This document shows, piece after piece, positions 31,540-39,028 of a DNA stretch of 64,000 nt. The position numbers and the translations under genes are program-made. Source of the stretch: Flavobacterium saccharophilum. Lineage in GTDB: Bacteria > Bacteroidota > Bacteroidia > Flavobacteriales > Flavobacteriaceae. The stretch covers positions 186,001-250,000 of the forward strand of contig NZ_FRBY01000003.1 of assembly GCF_900142735.1 (NCBI RefSeq), read 5' to 3'. The notes below the pieces were generated by a model. That model made no database searches, had not been told where the DNA came from, and was given only the letters and a program-made list of their open reading frames with translations. How positions within the stretch are numbered: position 1 is the first letter of the stretch; the number at the start of each line of letters is the position of its first letter.

Positions 31540-33165
31540 TTATCCTAAAAATGGATATCTGTAATTTTCAGGAGTAACAAAAGTTTCTTTAATGGTTCTT
31601 GGAGATACCCAACGCAATAAGTTTAATACAGATCCAGCTTTGTCATTGGTTCCTGATGCTCTTGCGCCTCCAAAAGGTTGTTGGCCGACAACTGCTCCTG
31701 TAGGTTTATCATTTATATAGAAATTACCCGCAGCATTTTCTAATGCTTTCGTAGCATATTCTATAGCATAACGATCCTGGCTTATAACAGCACCCGTCAA
31801 AGCATATTCAGAAGTAGAATCAACTAATGCTAGGGTTTCTTCCCATTTTGCATCTTCATAAATATAAATAGTCAAGATTGGTCCGAATAATTCAATTTTC
31901 ATCGTACAATACTGAGGGTTAGTCGTAACGATAACAGTAGGTTCGATGAAATAACCAACAGTTTTATCGTATTTTCCACCTGCGATAATTTCGGTATCAG
32001 TGTCTTTTTTAGCCTCATCAATAAAACCAGCCAGTTTATCAAACGAACTCTCAGAAATTACAGAAGAAACAAAATTAGCTGTATCTTGGGGCGATCCCAT
32101 TTTCATTGAAGCCAAATCAGCTACTAACAATCTTTTAACTTCAGGCCAGATTGATTCAGGTATATATGCTCTTGAAGCAGCAGAACATTTTTGTCCTTGG
32201 TATTCGAAAGCTCCTCTTGCAAGTGCCGTCGAAACTTGAGCCGGAATTGCTGAGGAGTGCGCTATTAAGAAATCTTTACCTCCCGTTTCACCGACAATTC
32301 TAGGGTATGTTTTATAATTACTGATATTTTGACCGATTTTTGCCCATATATCATTAAATACACGAGTTGATCCAGTAAAGTGCACTCCGGCCAAATCACG
32401 GCTCGCAAGAACTGTTTCAGATATCATCTCGGAATTACCATATATTACATTGATAACTCCGTCTGGCAAACCAGCTTTTTTGAAAACTTCTACAATTACA
32501 TTGGCAGAATAAATTTGTGCCGCGCTTGGTTTCCAGATTACAACATTACCCATTAAAGCAGGAGCTGCAGGCAAATTACCGGCAATTGCTGTAAAGTTAA
32601 ATGGGGTAATAGCATATATAAAACCTTCAAGGGGCCTATGCTCTAGCCTGTTCCAGACTCCTTCTGAAGAAACTGGTTGCTCTGAATAAATTTGTGTCAT
32701 AAATTGTGCATTAAAACGCAGGAAATCTATAAATTCACAAGCAGCATCTATTTCAGCCTGATGCACTGTTTTTGCCTGGGCAATCATAGTTGCGGCATTT
32801 ATCTTTGCACGGTAAGGCCCGGCAATTAATTCAGCTGCTTTTAAAAAGATTGAAGCACGATGCTCCCATGATAAAGCAGACCATTTCTTTTTCGCTACTA
32901 AAGCTGTAGCAATCGCTTTTTCAACATGTTCTTTACTAGCTTGATGGTATTGGCCAACAGTATGTTTATGATCAAAGGGAGGCTTAATTGGTTTGATATT
33001 TCCTGTCCGGATTTCTTTTCCTCCTATATATAAAGGAACGTCTACGCTTTCATTGTACATTTTTTTAAAAGTAGCTAAAACTTCCTCTCGTTCAGGACTT
33101 CCGGAGGCATAGGACTTAACAGGTTCGTTAATCGCTTTAGGTATGTTATAAATTCCTTTTGACAT
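31540..33165 (-). CDS. pruA: L-glutamate gamma-semialdehyde dehydrogenase (1-pyrroline-5-carboxylate dehydrogenase)
   Basis: A 541-residue NAD-dependent aldehyde dehydrogenase that oxidises glutamate semialdehyde to glutamate, the second step of proline catabolism. The catalytic Cys is in EYQGQKCSAASRAYIP, the general-base Glu in RIVGETGGKDF, and the cofactor region FTGSTRVFNDIW follows the standard position. The C-terminal NFYINDKPTGAVVGQQPFGG is typical of the PruA branch. Full length. Proline dehydrogenase is not in the window. It precedes the class V aminotransferase on the same strand. Confidence 0.95.
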   Translation of the reverse strand: MSKGIYNIPKAINEPVKSYASGSPEREEVLATFKKMYNESVDVPLYIGGKEIRTGNIKPIKPPFDHKHTVGQYHQASKEHVEKAIATALVAKKKWSALSWEHRASIFLKAAELIAGPYRAKINAATMIAQAKTVHQAEIDAACEFIDFLRFNAQFMTQIYSEQPVSSEGVWNRLEHRPLEGFIYAITPFNFTAIAGNLPAAPALMGNVVIWKPSAAQIYSANVIVEVFKKAGLPDGVINVIYGNSEMISETVLASRDLAGVHFTGSTRVFNDIWAKIGQNISNYKTYPRIVGETGGKDFLIAHSSAIPAQVSTALARGAFEYQGQKCSAASRAYIPESIWPEVKRLLVADLASMKMGSPQDTANFVSSVISESSFDKLAGFIDEAKKDTDTEIIAGGKYDKTVGYFIEPTVIVTTNPQYCTMKIELFGPILTIYIYEDAKWEETLALVDSTSEYALTGAVISQDRYAIEYATKALENAAGNFYINDKPTGAVVGQQPFGGARASGTNDKAGSVLNLLRWVSPRTIKETFVTPENYRYPFLG

Positions 33166-33400
33166 GATATTTAAATTTGATAGTTAGACGAAGTATGATT
33201 TAGAAAATTCTAATATTTAAAAAAACTAATCTCCACAACTTTTGAAATTCTCTCCGATCACAACAATCACCCTAAAATGATGCGACATTGCCATGTTCTC
33301 TTCCAAGATCTGGGACTTCAACAAGTTTTGAGTTTAAAATAATTTTTAAAGAAAAAGGATTGCCAAAAGAAGTTTAGGTCTGTCTTAGGGTCTGATGAAG
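33166..33400. other. Intergenic gap upstream of pruA
   Basis: AT-rich, no coding frame. It should contain the pruA promoter at its left end. At its right it borders the GC-rich palindrome at 33401-33491. Confidence 0.4.
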
Positions 33401-33491
33401 CTATTGGATAACGCGCTGACTTATCTAGCAACGCGCATTGCGCGGCCCCCACCGCTTGCGGCTGCTATAAGCATCAGCGGGTATCCTATAG
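33401..33491. repeat. GC-rich nested palindrome (attC-like or structured RNA element)
   Basis: A 91-base stretch, far richer in G+C than its surroundings. Outer arms: CTATtGGATAaCgCGCTGA (33401-33419) and TCAGCGgGTATCCtATAG (33474-33491). Inner arms: CTTATctAGCA (33420-33430) and TGCTATAAG (33463-33471). At the tip are two small hairpins, CGCGCattGCGCG and CCGCttGCGG. Two nested imperfect stems with mismatches and a branched tip recall integron attC sites or folded mobile repeats; the terminal bases do not fit the attC core consensus well. No second copy is in this window. Confidence 0.6.
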
Positions 33492-33579
33492 TTCTTAGAC
33501 TCACTTCCGATCGCATAAACCATTAAAAAGTAATCTCCATTACTGCAATCTCTCATTAATAAAAACTATATGACTCTTT

Positions 33580-34074
33580 TTAATAATTATCCTTCACAAT
33601 TTTATATTGTTCAGAACTTTCTATTATTCTTTTTAAAAAAAAATCGATTTGTTTGCGTATAAATTTCCCCGCAAGAATCTTAATTAAAAACATTTCAAGT
33701 ATAGAACGCATTTGAAAATGGTAACTTGCTGACACGATAGCACTCTGATGTCCAATATCAAAAACAGTAAACTGATACTCCACTGCCGATAATGGACTTA
33801 ATAGTAATGATGTAAAATTATCAATCCGTGCTGAAAAGGACCAGTCGTTTATAAAGGTCAATGAGATATGCCTGGCAGAATTACAATCTTCAAAAAAAAT
33901 AATACATTCGCTGCCCGCAATTCTATTTATTTGTGACTGATCGATTCGTCCAAGTCCCTTGAGAAATGGGACATTATCAAAAGCCATTAAAAGATCGAAA
34001 TCAGTAATGAGCTTAAATATTTGCACAGAAGGAACATCTATCTCTTTTGATGATTGTATTAATATAGCATTCAA
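33580..34074 (-). CDS. SRPBCC-like small protein (copy B)
   Basis: A 164-residue protein without signal peptide. It begins with a strand and helix (IQSSKEIDVPSVQIFKLITD), then alternating strands, a YHFQM line and a closing amphipathic helix (FIRKQIDFFLKRIIESSE), the layout of SRPBCC/START-like ligand-binding proteins. It resembles the protein at 5741-6214 in length, order of elements and several positions (SAxYxFxM versus DCRYQFYM). The ligand and role are unknown. It sits 104 bases downstream of trxB on the same strand. Confidence 0.55.
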   Translation of the reverse strand: MNAILIQSSKEIDVPSVQIFKLITDFDLLMAFDNVPFLKGLGRIDQSQINRIAGSECIIFFEDCNSARHISLTFINDWSFSARIDNFTSLLLSPLSAVEYQFTVFDIGHQSAIVSASYHFQMRSILEMFLIKILAGKFIRKQIDFFLKRIIESSEQYKIVKDNY

Positions 34075-34178
34075 AATTATTACTTTTTACCCTTCATAAC
34101 TTCCATCACTCTCTCATTTACTTTGCTGCTTTTTTTTACAAAACGTTCTACAGCTATCAATATATTTCTTAAAATAAT

Positions 34179-35126
34179 TTATTCTTTTGAAGCCAGATAT
34201 CGTTCTGCATCAAGAGCTGCCATACATCCTGTTCCCGCTGCTGTAATTGCCTGACGGTATACATGATCTGCCGCATCTCCCGCTACAAAAATACCATCAA
34301 CATTTGTTTTTGATGTTCCCGGTGTATTGATGATATAACCAGTTTCGTCAAGCCTAATATAATCTTTGAAGATATCAGTATTTGGTTTGTGACCTATGGC
34401 CACGAAAAATCCTGTTGCAGGAATCTCAATAACTTCACCAGTAGTTTTATTCAAGGTTTTTATAGCATGAACAACGCTGTTATCTCCTAAAACTTCGACA
34501 GTGTCGTGGTTCATTAAAATCTCAATATTCTCGGTTTTGCGAACTCGATCTTCCATGATTTTTGAGGCTCTAAATTTTTCACTTCTAACAAGCATGGTAA
34601 CTTTTTTACAAAGTTTAGATAAATAATGTGCTTCCTCGCACGCAGAATCTCCTGCTCCAACAATTACAACTTCATGATTACGATAGAAAAATCCATCACA
34701 TACGGCACAGGCAGAAACTCCACCTCCCATGGCTAGATAATGCTGCTCTGATGGCAATCCTAAATATTTAGCCGACGCTCCTGTTGAAATAATAACAGTT
34801 TCACAGTGCAATTCGATAATATCATTGATCCAAACTTTATGAATATCTCCTGAAAAATCAACTTTAGTTGCCCAACCATCACGAATATCAGCACCAAAAC
34901 GTTTCGCTTGTTCCTGCAACTGAATCATCATTTCCGGTCCTGTAACTCCATCAACATAACCTGGAAAGTTCTCTACTTCATTTGTTGTAGTCAACTGGCC
35001 ACCTGGCTGCATTCCCTGATATAATATTGGATTCATATTAGCTCTGGCAGCATAAATCGCAGCAGTATAACCTGCTGGACCAGAACCTATAATAAGACAT
35101 TTAATTTTTTCGATTCTATGAGACAT
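34179..35126 (-). CDS. trxB: Thioredoxin-disulfide reductase
   Basis: A 315-residue flavoprotein that reduces cytosolic thioredoxin with NADPH. FAD-binding GSGPAGYTAAIYAARA at the N-terminus, the redox pair in CAVCDGFF, NADPH-binding GAGDSACEEAHYL, and the FAD-closing GIFVAGDAAD near the end. Full family length. Reduced thioredoxin is what feeds DsbD, encoded 21 kb away on the same strand, but trxB is a housekeeping gene and proximity need not mean a functional tie. A 92-base gap separates it from the DUF6122 gene. Confidence 0.97.
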   Translation of the reverse strand: MSHRIEKIKCLIIGSGPAGYTAAIYAARANMNPILYQGMQPGGQLTTTNEVENFPGYVDGVTGPEMMIQLQEQAKRFGADIRDGWATKVDFSGDIHKVWINDIIELHCETVIISTGASAKYLGLPSEQHYLAMGGGVSACAVCDGFFYRNHEVVIVGAGDSACEEAHYLSKLCKKVTMLVRSEKFRASKIMEDRVRKTENIEILMNHDTVEVLGDNSVVHAIKTLNKTTGEVIEIPATGFFVAIGHKPNTDIFKDYIRLDETGYIINTPGTSKTNVDGIFVAGDAADHVYRQAITAAGTGCMAALDAERYLASKE

Positions 35127-35218
35127 AACTGATATTAAATTTTTAAGTTTAACTTTAATTTATAATTTATTAATTGGGATTAAAAAAACTGCCATCGATC
35201 ATCTCTGCAGGAAATTTA

Positions 35219-35572
35219 TCATTTTGAATTAAGAAGTATCCAATTTGACCAATAACAATCCTGCCAGTCAGTAATAATGTGAAAAAGAAGTCCAATAGCA
35301 ACTATTCTGGTTTTAGGAAAAATTAGCAGCAGAAAATAAACACATATAGCATAATAAGAATGGAGGGGATGAAATCCAACACTGCATCGGGTCGGGTCAA
35401 AAATCGGTGTAGCAAGCAGATGATCCAAATCAATCATCATAGTAGCTATCATGATTAGCCAGGCACGTTTCCATTGTGATTTAAAAAAAACAAATGCAAT
35501 TATTCCAGGTGCTAAAAAATGAAGGCTGTAATGAAGAATACTTTGTAACAATCGTAAAATTTCAATATTCAT
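35219..35572 (-). CDS. DUF6122-type small membrane protein
   Basis: A 117-residue integral membrane protein with about four hydrophobic segments. It carries the conserved polar residues of the DUF6122 family: HYSLHFLAPG near the start, MIDLDHLL, FHPLHSYY and FHIITDWQDC near the end. The spaced His and Asp residues resemble membrane-bound metal-dependent hydrolases (YdjM-like), but no function is established. Flavobacteria commonly carry it next to unrelated genes. Confidence 0.75.
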   Translation of the reverse strand: MNIEILRLLQSILHYSLHFLAPGIIAFVFFKSQWKRAWLIMIATMMIDLDHLLATPIFDPTRCSVGFHPLHSYYAICVYFLLLIFPKTRIVAIGLLFHIITDWQDCYWSNWILLNSK

Positions 35573-35772
35573 AAGTTAAAAAATACCTTTTACAGTACTG
35601 TGTTTAGTGAAGTAGTTAAAAAAAAATCTTCCTTTGGTCAATACAAAACTGATCTCATTATTATAGTGCCTTTTTTTTAGTGTATCCCCTAAATAACCTC
35701 TTATGATATTCTAAAGAAGCAGATACGGTAAGCCATAAAATATTTTATCTTAGCGTAAATTAAAAATTAAAA

Positions 35773-36348
35773 ATGTCCGAAAACTTTCAAAAATACAGCA
35801 AACTTCTTCAAATTGACATTGAGCATTTTGAAGATTTTTTTTCCCTTCTTCGATGTATAACCCTTGAGAAAGGAGAATTATTTTTAAAACAGGATGACGA
35901 ATGTCAATACATTGGATTTGTTAAACATGGAACAATGAGAAGCTTCTACATCAGTGAATCTGGAAATGATATAAGTTTTAATTTTCACTTCATCAATCAG
36001 TTTTTTGCTGATTATGAAAGCCTACTTTACTATAAAAAATCAAAACTGAATATTGAGGCAGTTCAAAGAACAGAACTATTAATTCTTCATAAAGAGGATC
36101 TAAAAAAACTTTACGAGAAAGGAGCGTACTGGCAGGAATTCGGCCGAAAGATGAAAGAAAAACTTTATATTGATGCTAAAAAAAGAATTGAAGATTTATT
36201 GTACTACACTCCTGAGAAACGATATATAAATTTAATGACTGAAAATCCTTCAATTTTTCAGGAAATCAGCCAAAAACAAATTGCAAGCTATTTAGGAGTT
36301 ACTCCACAATCACTAAGCAGGATTAGAAAACGTATTTTCATTAGTTAA
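35773..36348 (+). CDS. Crp/Fnr-family transcriptional regulator
   Basis: A 191-residue regulator with an N-terminal cyclic-nucleotide-binding-type barrel (LEKGELFLKQDDECQYIGFV, FHFINQFFADYESLL) and a C-terminal helix-turn-helix (EISQKQIASYLGVTPQSLSRIR). It lacks the cysteines of Fnr and the phosphate-binding RxA line of true Crp, as is usual in this Bacteroidota branch, so the effector is unknown. It is transcribed into the alpha/beta hydrolase gene 65 bases downstream and may regulate it. Confidence 0.88.
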   Translation: MSENFQKYSKLLQIDIEHFEDFFSLLRCITLEKGELFLKQDDECQYIGFVKHGTMRSFYISESGNDISFNFHFINQFFADYESLLYYKKSKLNIEAVQRTELLILHKEDLKKLYEKGAYWQEFGRKMKEKLYIDAKKRIEDLLYYTPEKRYINLMTENPSIFQEISQKQIASYLGVTPQSLSRIRKRIFIS

Positions 36349-36413
36349 CTTAAGTTAACGTCCATTGAGTTTTAAGCCGGTAATTTTGTCTCTTTAAAAA
36401 TAATTCAAAAAAT

Positions 36414-37103
36414 ATGATGGCAAAAGATTTGACTATTGTTTTAGTTCACGGTGCTTGGAGCGACGGATCACAGTGGAGACACGTAGTTCCGGTTTTAGTT
36501 GAAGCGGGATACAAAGTACGATGCGTTCAAAATAATTTAACCTCACTACAGGAAGATATCGATAAAACAAATGATTTAATTGATTTACAAGATTCAAATG
36601 TACTTTTAGTTGGTCATTCATACGGCGGTGCTGTAATTTCAGGAGCGGGAAATAATGATAATGTAGTTGGACTGGTATATATAGCGGCATTTGCACCTGA
36701 TGCTGAAGAAAATATAGCTGGACTATTAGAAAAAAGATCCGGATCTGGAGGAGCCAGCATTTATTCTGACACAAAAGGATTTTTCTGGATTAAGTATGAT
36801 GAGTTCCATCAAGCATTATGTCAGGACTTAGACAAGCAGACTGCTAGGATAATGGCTTTGACACAGCGTCCTATAAATGGGCAGTGTTTTGGTGATAAAA
36901 CCAAAGTACCGGCATGGAAGAACAAACCAACTTGGTATCAGGTTTCCAATAACGATAATATGATTCCGGTGCAAACGCAAAAAGAAATGGCAGAGAGAAT
37001 AAGTGCTAAAAAAATTATTTATCTTGAATCTGGTCATATTTCTGCAGTATCACAACCAGAGGCAGTATCTGAATTAATTTTGGAGGCTGCTGCATCTTTA
37101 TAA
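36414..37103 (+). CDS. Alpha/beta hydrolase
   Basis: A 229-residue cytosolic hydrolase of the EstA-like alpha/beta fold: oxyanion line VLVHGAWSDGSQW near the start, nucleophile Ser69 in VGHSYGG, and the catalytic His in ESGHISAVSQP near the end. The substrate is an ester or small amide, not identifiable. The start may be either of two adjacent ATGs (36414 or 36417). It follows the Crp-like regulator. A leader-peptide attenuator for another gene begins about 70 bases after its stop. Confidence 0.9.
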   Translation: MMAKDLTIVLVHGAWSDGSQWRHVVPVLVEAGYKVRCVQNNLTSLQEDIDKTNDLIDLQDSNVLLVGHSYGGAVISGAGNNDNVVGLVYIAAFAPDAEENIAGLLEKRSGSGGASIYSDTKGFFWIKYDEFHQALCQDLDKQTARIMALTQRPINGQCFGDKTKVPAWKNKPTWYQVSNNDNMIPVQTQKEMAERISAKKIIYLESGHISAVSQPEAVSELILEAAASL

Positions 37104-37169
37104 CAAATATAAAAGAATATTTTTTTTAATACTTCGCTGGCTAAGAACTTTAAATATAATAAATTTTAA

Positions 37170-37177
37170 TATATTTG
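37170..37177 (+). promoter_or_regulatory. -7 promoter element of the ilvN leader
   Basis: TATATTTG fits TAnnTTTG exactly and would start transcription around 37183, about a dozen bases before the first leader peptide. No clear -33 TTG at the usual spacing. Confidence 0.6.
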
Positions 37178-37194
37178 TTGCTCAAAAAATAGAA

Positions 37195-37248
37195 ATGAAC
37201 AACTTAATTAACAGCATTATTATCATTTGCATTATTATCATTCGATAA
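37195..37248 (+). CDS. Isoleucine-rich leader peptide 1 (attenuator)
   Basis: A 17-codon frame, MNNLINSIIIICIIIIR, with nine isoleucine codons, eight of them in a block broken only by one Cys. It is followed 43 bases later by a strong terminator (37292-37321). The layout is that of a transcription attenuator: a ribosome stalled for lack of charged Ile-tRNA would prevent the terminator. ATTATC and GATAAT around the last Ile codons and the stop can also pair. The peptide itself probably has no function. Confidence 0.85.
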   Translation: MNNLINSIIIICIIIIR

Positions 37249-37291
37249 TCATGAAGGAGCTGTTATATAATTAGAAAACTATATCAATTTA

Positions 37292-37321
37292 AAAACCTCC
37301 CTGTCTCGGGAGGTTTTTTTT
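37292..37321 (+). terminator. Attenuator terminator 1
   Basis: A perfect 10-bp stem AAAACCTCCC / GGGAGGTTTT, 6-base loop TGTCTC, followed by a T-run. It stands between leader peptide 1 and leader peptide 2. A GGAG at 37255-37258, just after the first leader's stop, could pair with the CTCC of the stem and serve in an antiterminator; this is inferred. Confidence 0.88.
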
Positions 37322-37334
37322 GTTTAAAATCAAC

Positions 37335-37388
37335 ATGAAAAATTCATTAACAATTATTATCGCAATAATCATTATTCGTCTCTTATAA
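37335..37388 (+). CDS. Isoleucine-rich leader peptide 2 (attenuator)
   Basis: A second 17-codon frame, MKNSLTIIIAIIIIRLL, with seven isoleucine codons and three leucines. It repeats the layout of leader peptide 1 (Ile block, one foreign residue, Ile block, Arg) and is again followed by its own terminator (37417-37449). Together they make two attenuators in series before ilvN. A GGAG two bases after the stop may pair with the CTCC of the following terminator stem. Confidence 0.85.
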   Translation: MKNSLTIIIAIIIIRLL

Positions 37389-37416
37389 CGGAGTAGGATT
37401 TTATTGTCGAAATACG

Positions 37417-37449
37417 AACCTTTCTCCTTCTAACGAGAAAGGTTTTTTT
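37417..37449 (+). terminator. Attenuator terminator 2
   Basis: A perfect 10-bp stem AACCTTTCTC / GAGAAAGGTT with an 8-base loop, followed by seven T. It ends about 70 bases before the ilvN start, in the right place for attenuation of that gene. Confidence 0.88.
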
Positions 37450-37520
37450 ATGCAATAAAGACATATTGATTTAAATAATTTTAGATCATACATTAACAAA
37501 AAAGAGAAAAAAAAATAATT

Positions 37521-38054
37521 ATGAAAGAACAATACACTTTAACAGTTTACACAGAAGATCAAATAGGTCTTATCAATAAAATAACAATAATGTTTTTTAG
37601 GAAGAAAATTAATTTAAACAGCCTTAATATTTCCTCATGCGAAATTGATAATATGTACCGCTTTACTATCGTAGTGAGTGAAACTTTTGAAATTGTGAAA
37701 AACCTGACATTTCAGATAGAGAAAATTATTGAGGTTTATAAGTGCTATTACAGCAGAGATTCAGAAATCATCACTACGCTTGCTGCATTATTTAAATTGC
37801 CTACAGATAGAATTATGAATGACGATGTAATAAATCAAATACTAAGAAAATATGGAGCAAATTTAATCTCAATTGAAAAAGATTACACCATAATTGACCT
37901 TACCGGGCAAGAATCCGAAGTGGACGAGTTGACTTCAGAATTAGTTCCGTATGGTCTTATTGAATTTATAAAAAGTTCCAGAATTGCGCTTATACGATCT
38001 GGTAAAGGCTTTAAAAAGGAATTATTAGAAATGGAAACAATAAGTCATGCTTAA
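37521..38054 (+). CDS. ilvN: Acetolactate synthase small (regulatory) subunit
   Basis: A 177-residue protein. The N-terminal ACT domain (about 4-75: TVYTEDQIGLINKITIMFF, then NSLNISSCEIDNMYRFTIVV) binds the feedback amino acid. The C-terminal ALS-type domain follows (RKYGANLISIEKDYTIIDLTG, PYGLIEFIKSSRIALIRSGK). It should activate the catalytic subunit IlvB and confer valine or isoleucine inhibition. No ilvB, ilvC or ilvD lies in the window: upstream is an alpha/beta hydrolase and downstream a mobile-element remnant. It is therefore an orphan with a private double attenuator. Confidence 0.9.
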   Translation: MKEQYTLTVYTEDQIGLINKITIMFFRKKINLNSLNISSCEIDNMYRFTIVVSETFEIVKNLTFQIEKIIEVYKCYYSRDSEIITTLAALFKLPTDRIMNDDVINQILRKYGANLISIEKDYTIIDLTGQESEVDELTSELVPYGLIEFIKSSRIALIRSGKGFKKELLEMETISHA

Positions 38055-38459
38055 GAAATTAATCGATACAAATTTTAGAACCTTTGCCAACGATTTAATA
38101 TTGCCAATTTTCGATATAACTTATAATGCCTTGTAATTTATACTTTTAAATAGACTGATTCATTGGTTCCTTATATGAAAGATTATGATAAATTTTGAGT
38201 GTTATTACTAATTTCTTTCATTTTAATTTTACAATATAAATGGCACATGAATGAGTCTTCTTTTCGATGCAAAGGAATTATTGGCTGGAATATATTATAA
38301 TCGAAGCTTATCTTGGCGATACAACTTTGGATCTACTGTATCTTGTATTAAGAACTAGAAAATCAAAGTCAAAATAGCCTTTTAGAAGCCAATTATGATT
38401 AATAGGTGTTTAAGCTGTTTACTTTTATATGGAGTTAAAAATTAAAAAAACGAAAGATT
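38055..38459. other. Intergenic gap between ilvN and the element remnant
   Basis: AT-rich. It holds only very short frames without recognisable homology, for instance 36 codons from 38269; I call none of them. No copy of the tRNA-Arg 3' end, which could have marked an attachment site, is present here. Confidence 0.4.
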
Positions 38460-38714
38460 ATGAGTGAACACGTAACAAAAGATGATTTAAGACAATTTAG
38501 TCAAATCATCATTAATGAAATTAGATATGATCGCAACAAAAAAGAAGAAGAATTTATCCCTGATTGGCTAAAAAGTCGTGTAGTTAAAAAATCGTTGAAT
38601 ATTTCTTCAGCTTCACTTCAAAGTCTACGCGTAACAGGAAAAGTGAGATGCCGAAAAATACTCGGTTCGTACTACTACAGTAAAACTGATCTGAATAATC
38701 TTTTTAAAGACTAA
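38460..38714 (+). CDS. Small helix-turn-helix (excisionase/HTH_17-like) protein
   Basis: An 84-residue protein. The second half (VVKKSLNISSASLQSLRVTG, then RCRKILGSYYYSKTDLNNLF) has the winged-helix pattern of MerR-like excisionase/HTH_17 domains that accompany Bacteroidota integrases: recognition helix, then a Tyr-Tyr strand and a closing helix. It lies six bases upstream of another small gene and convergent with the integrase, so it is likely a regulator or excision factor of a small element. Confidence 0.65.
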   Translation: MSEHVTKDDLRQFSQIIINEIRYDRNKKEEEFIPDWLKSRVVKKSLNISSASLQSLRVTGKVRCRKILGSYYYSKTDLNNLFKD

Positions 38715-38720
38715 TTAGGC

Positions 38721-39023
38721 ATGGAAATTTACAATATTTTCAACTATTTAAAAATATGCGAAAAAGATATTAGGCTAACCGTATGGCATTTTGCATTACT
38801 TAACGCCATTTTATATTTAGGATACAGACAAGGTCAATCAAAAATCATACGAGTCAGTAGAAGCAGAATTATGTCATTATCACATGTTAAAACTCTACCT
38901 ACGTATCACAAATATTTCAAAGAGTTACAAAGAATGGGATATATAAAATATACCCCATCTTACAATCCTAAATATAAAAGTGAAGTGGAATTATTATTTA
39001 ACCAAACAATAAAACACAATTAA
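38721..39023 (+). CDS. Small protein of the integrase-associated module, function unknown
   Basis: A 100-residue basic protein, no signal peptide or membrane segment. It may be a winged-helix DNA-binding protein (IIRVSRSRIMSLSHVKTLPT, then YHKYFKELQRMGYIKYTPSY, a helix followed by a short wing). It lies six bases after the HTH gene, so the two form an operon, and it ends five bases from the stop of the convergent integrase gene. I do not recognise a named family. Confidence 0.5.
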   Translation: MEIYNIFNYLKICEKDIRLTVWHFALLNAILYLGYRQGQSKIIRVSRSRIMSLSHVKTLPTYHKYFKELQRMGYIKYTPSYNPKYKSEVELLFNQTIKHN

Positions 39024-39028
39024 ATTAA

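Noticed and set aside
38269..38379. A 36-codon plus-strand frame in the gap after ilvN
   Set aside because: No recognisable family, no promoter or ribosome site, and such frames are expected by chance in AT-rich DNA.
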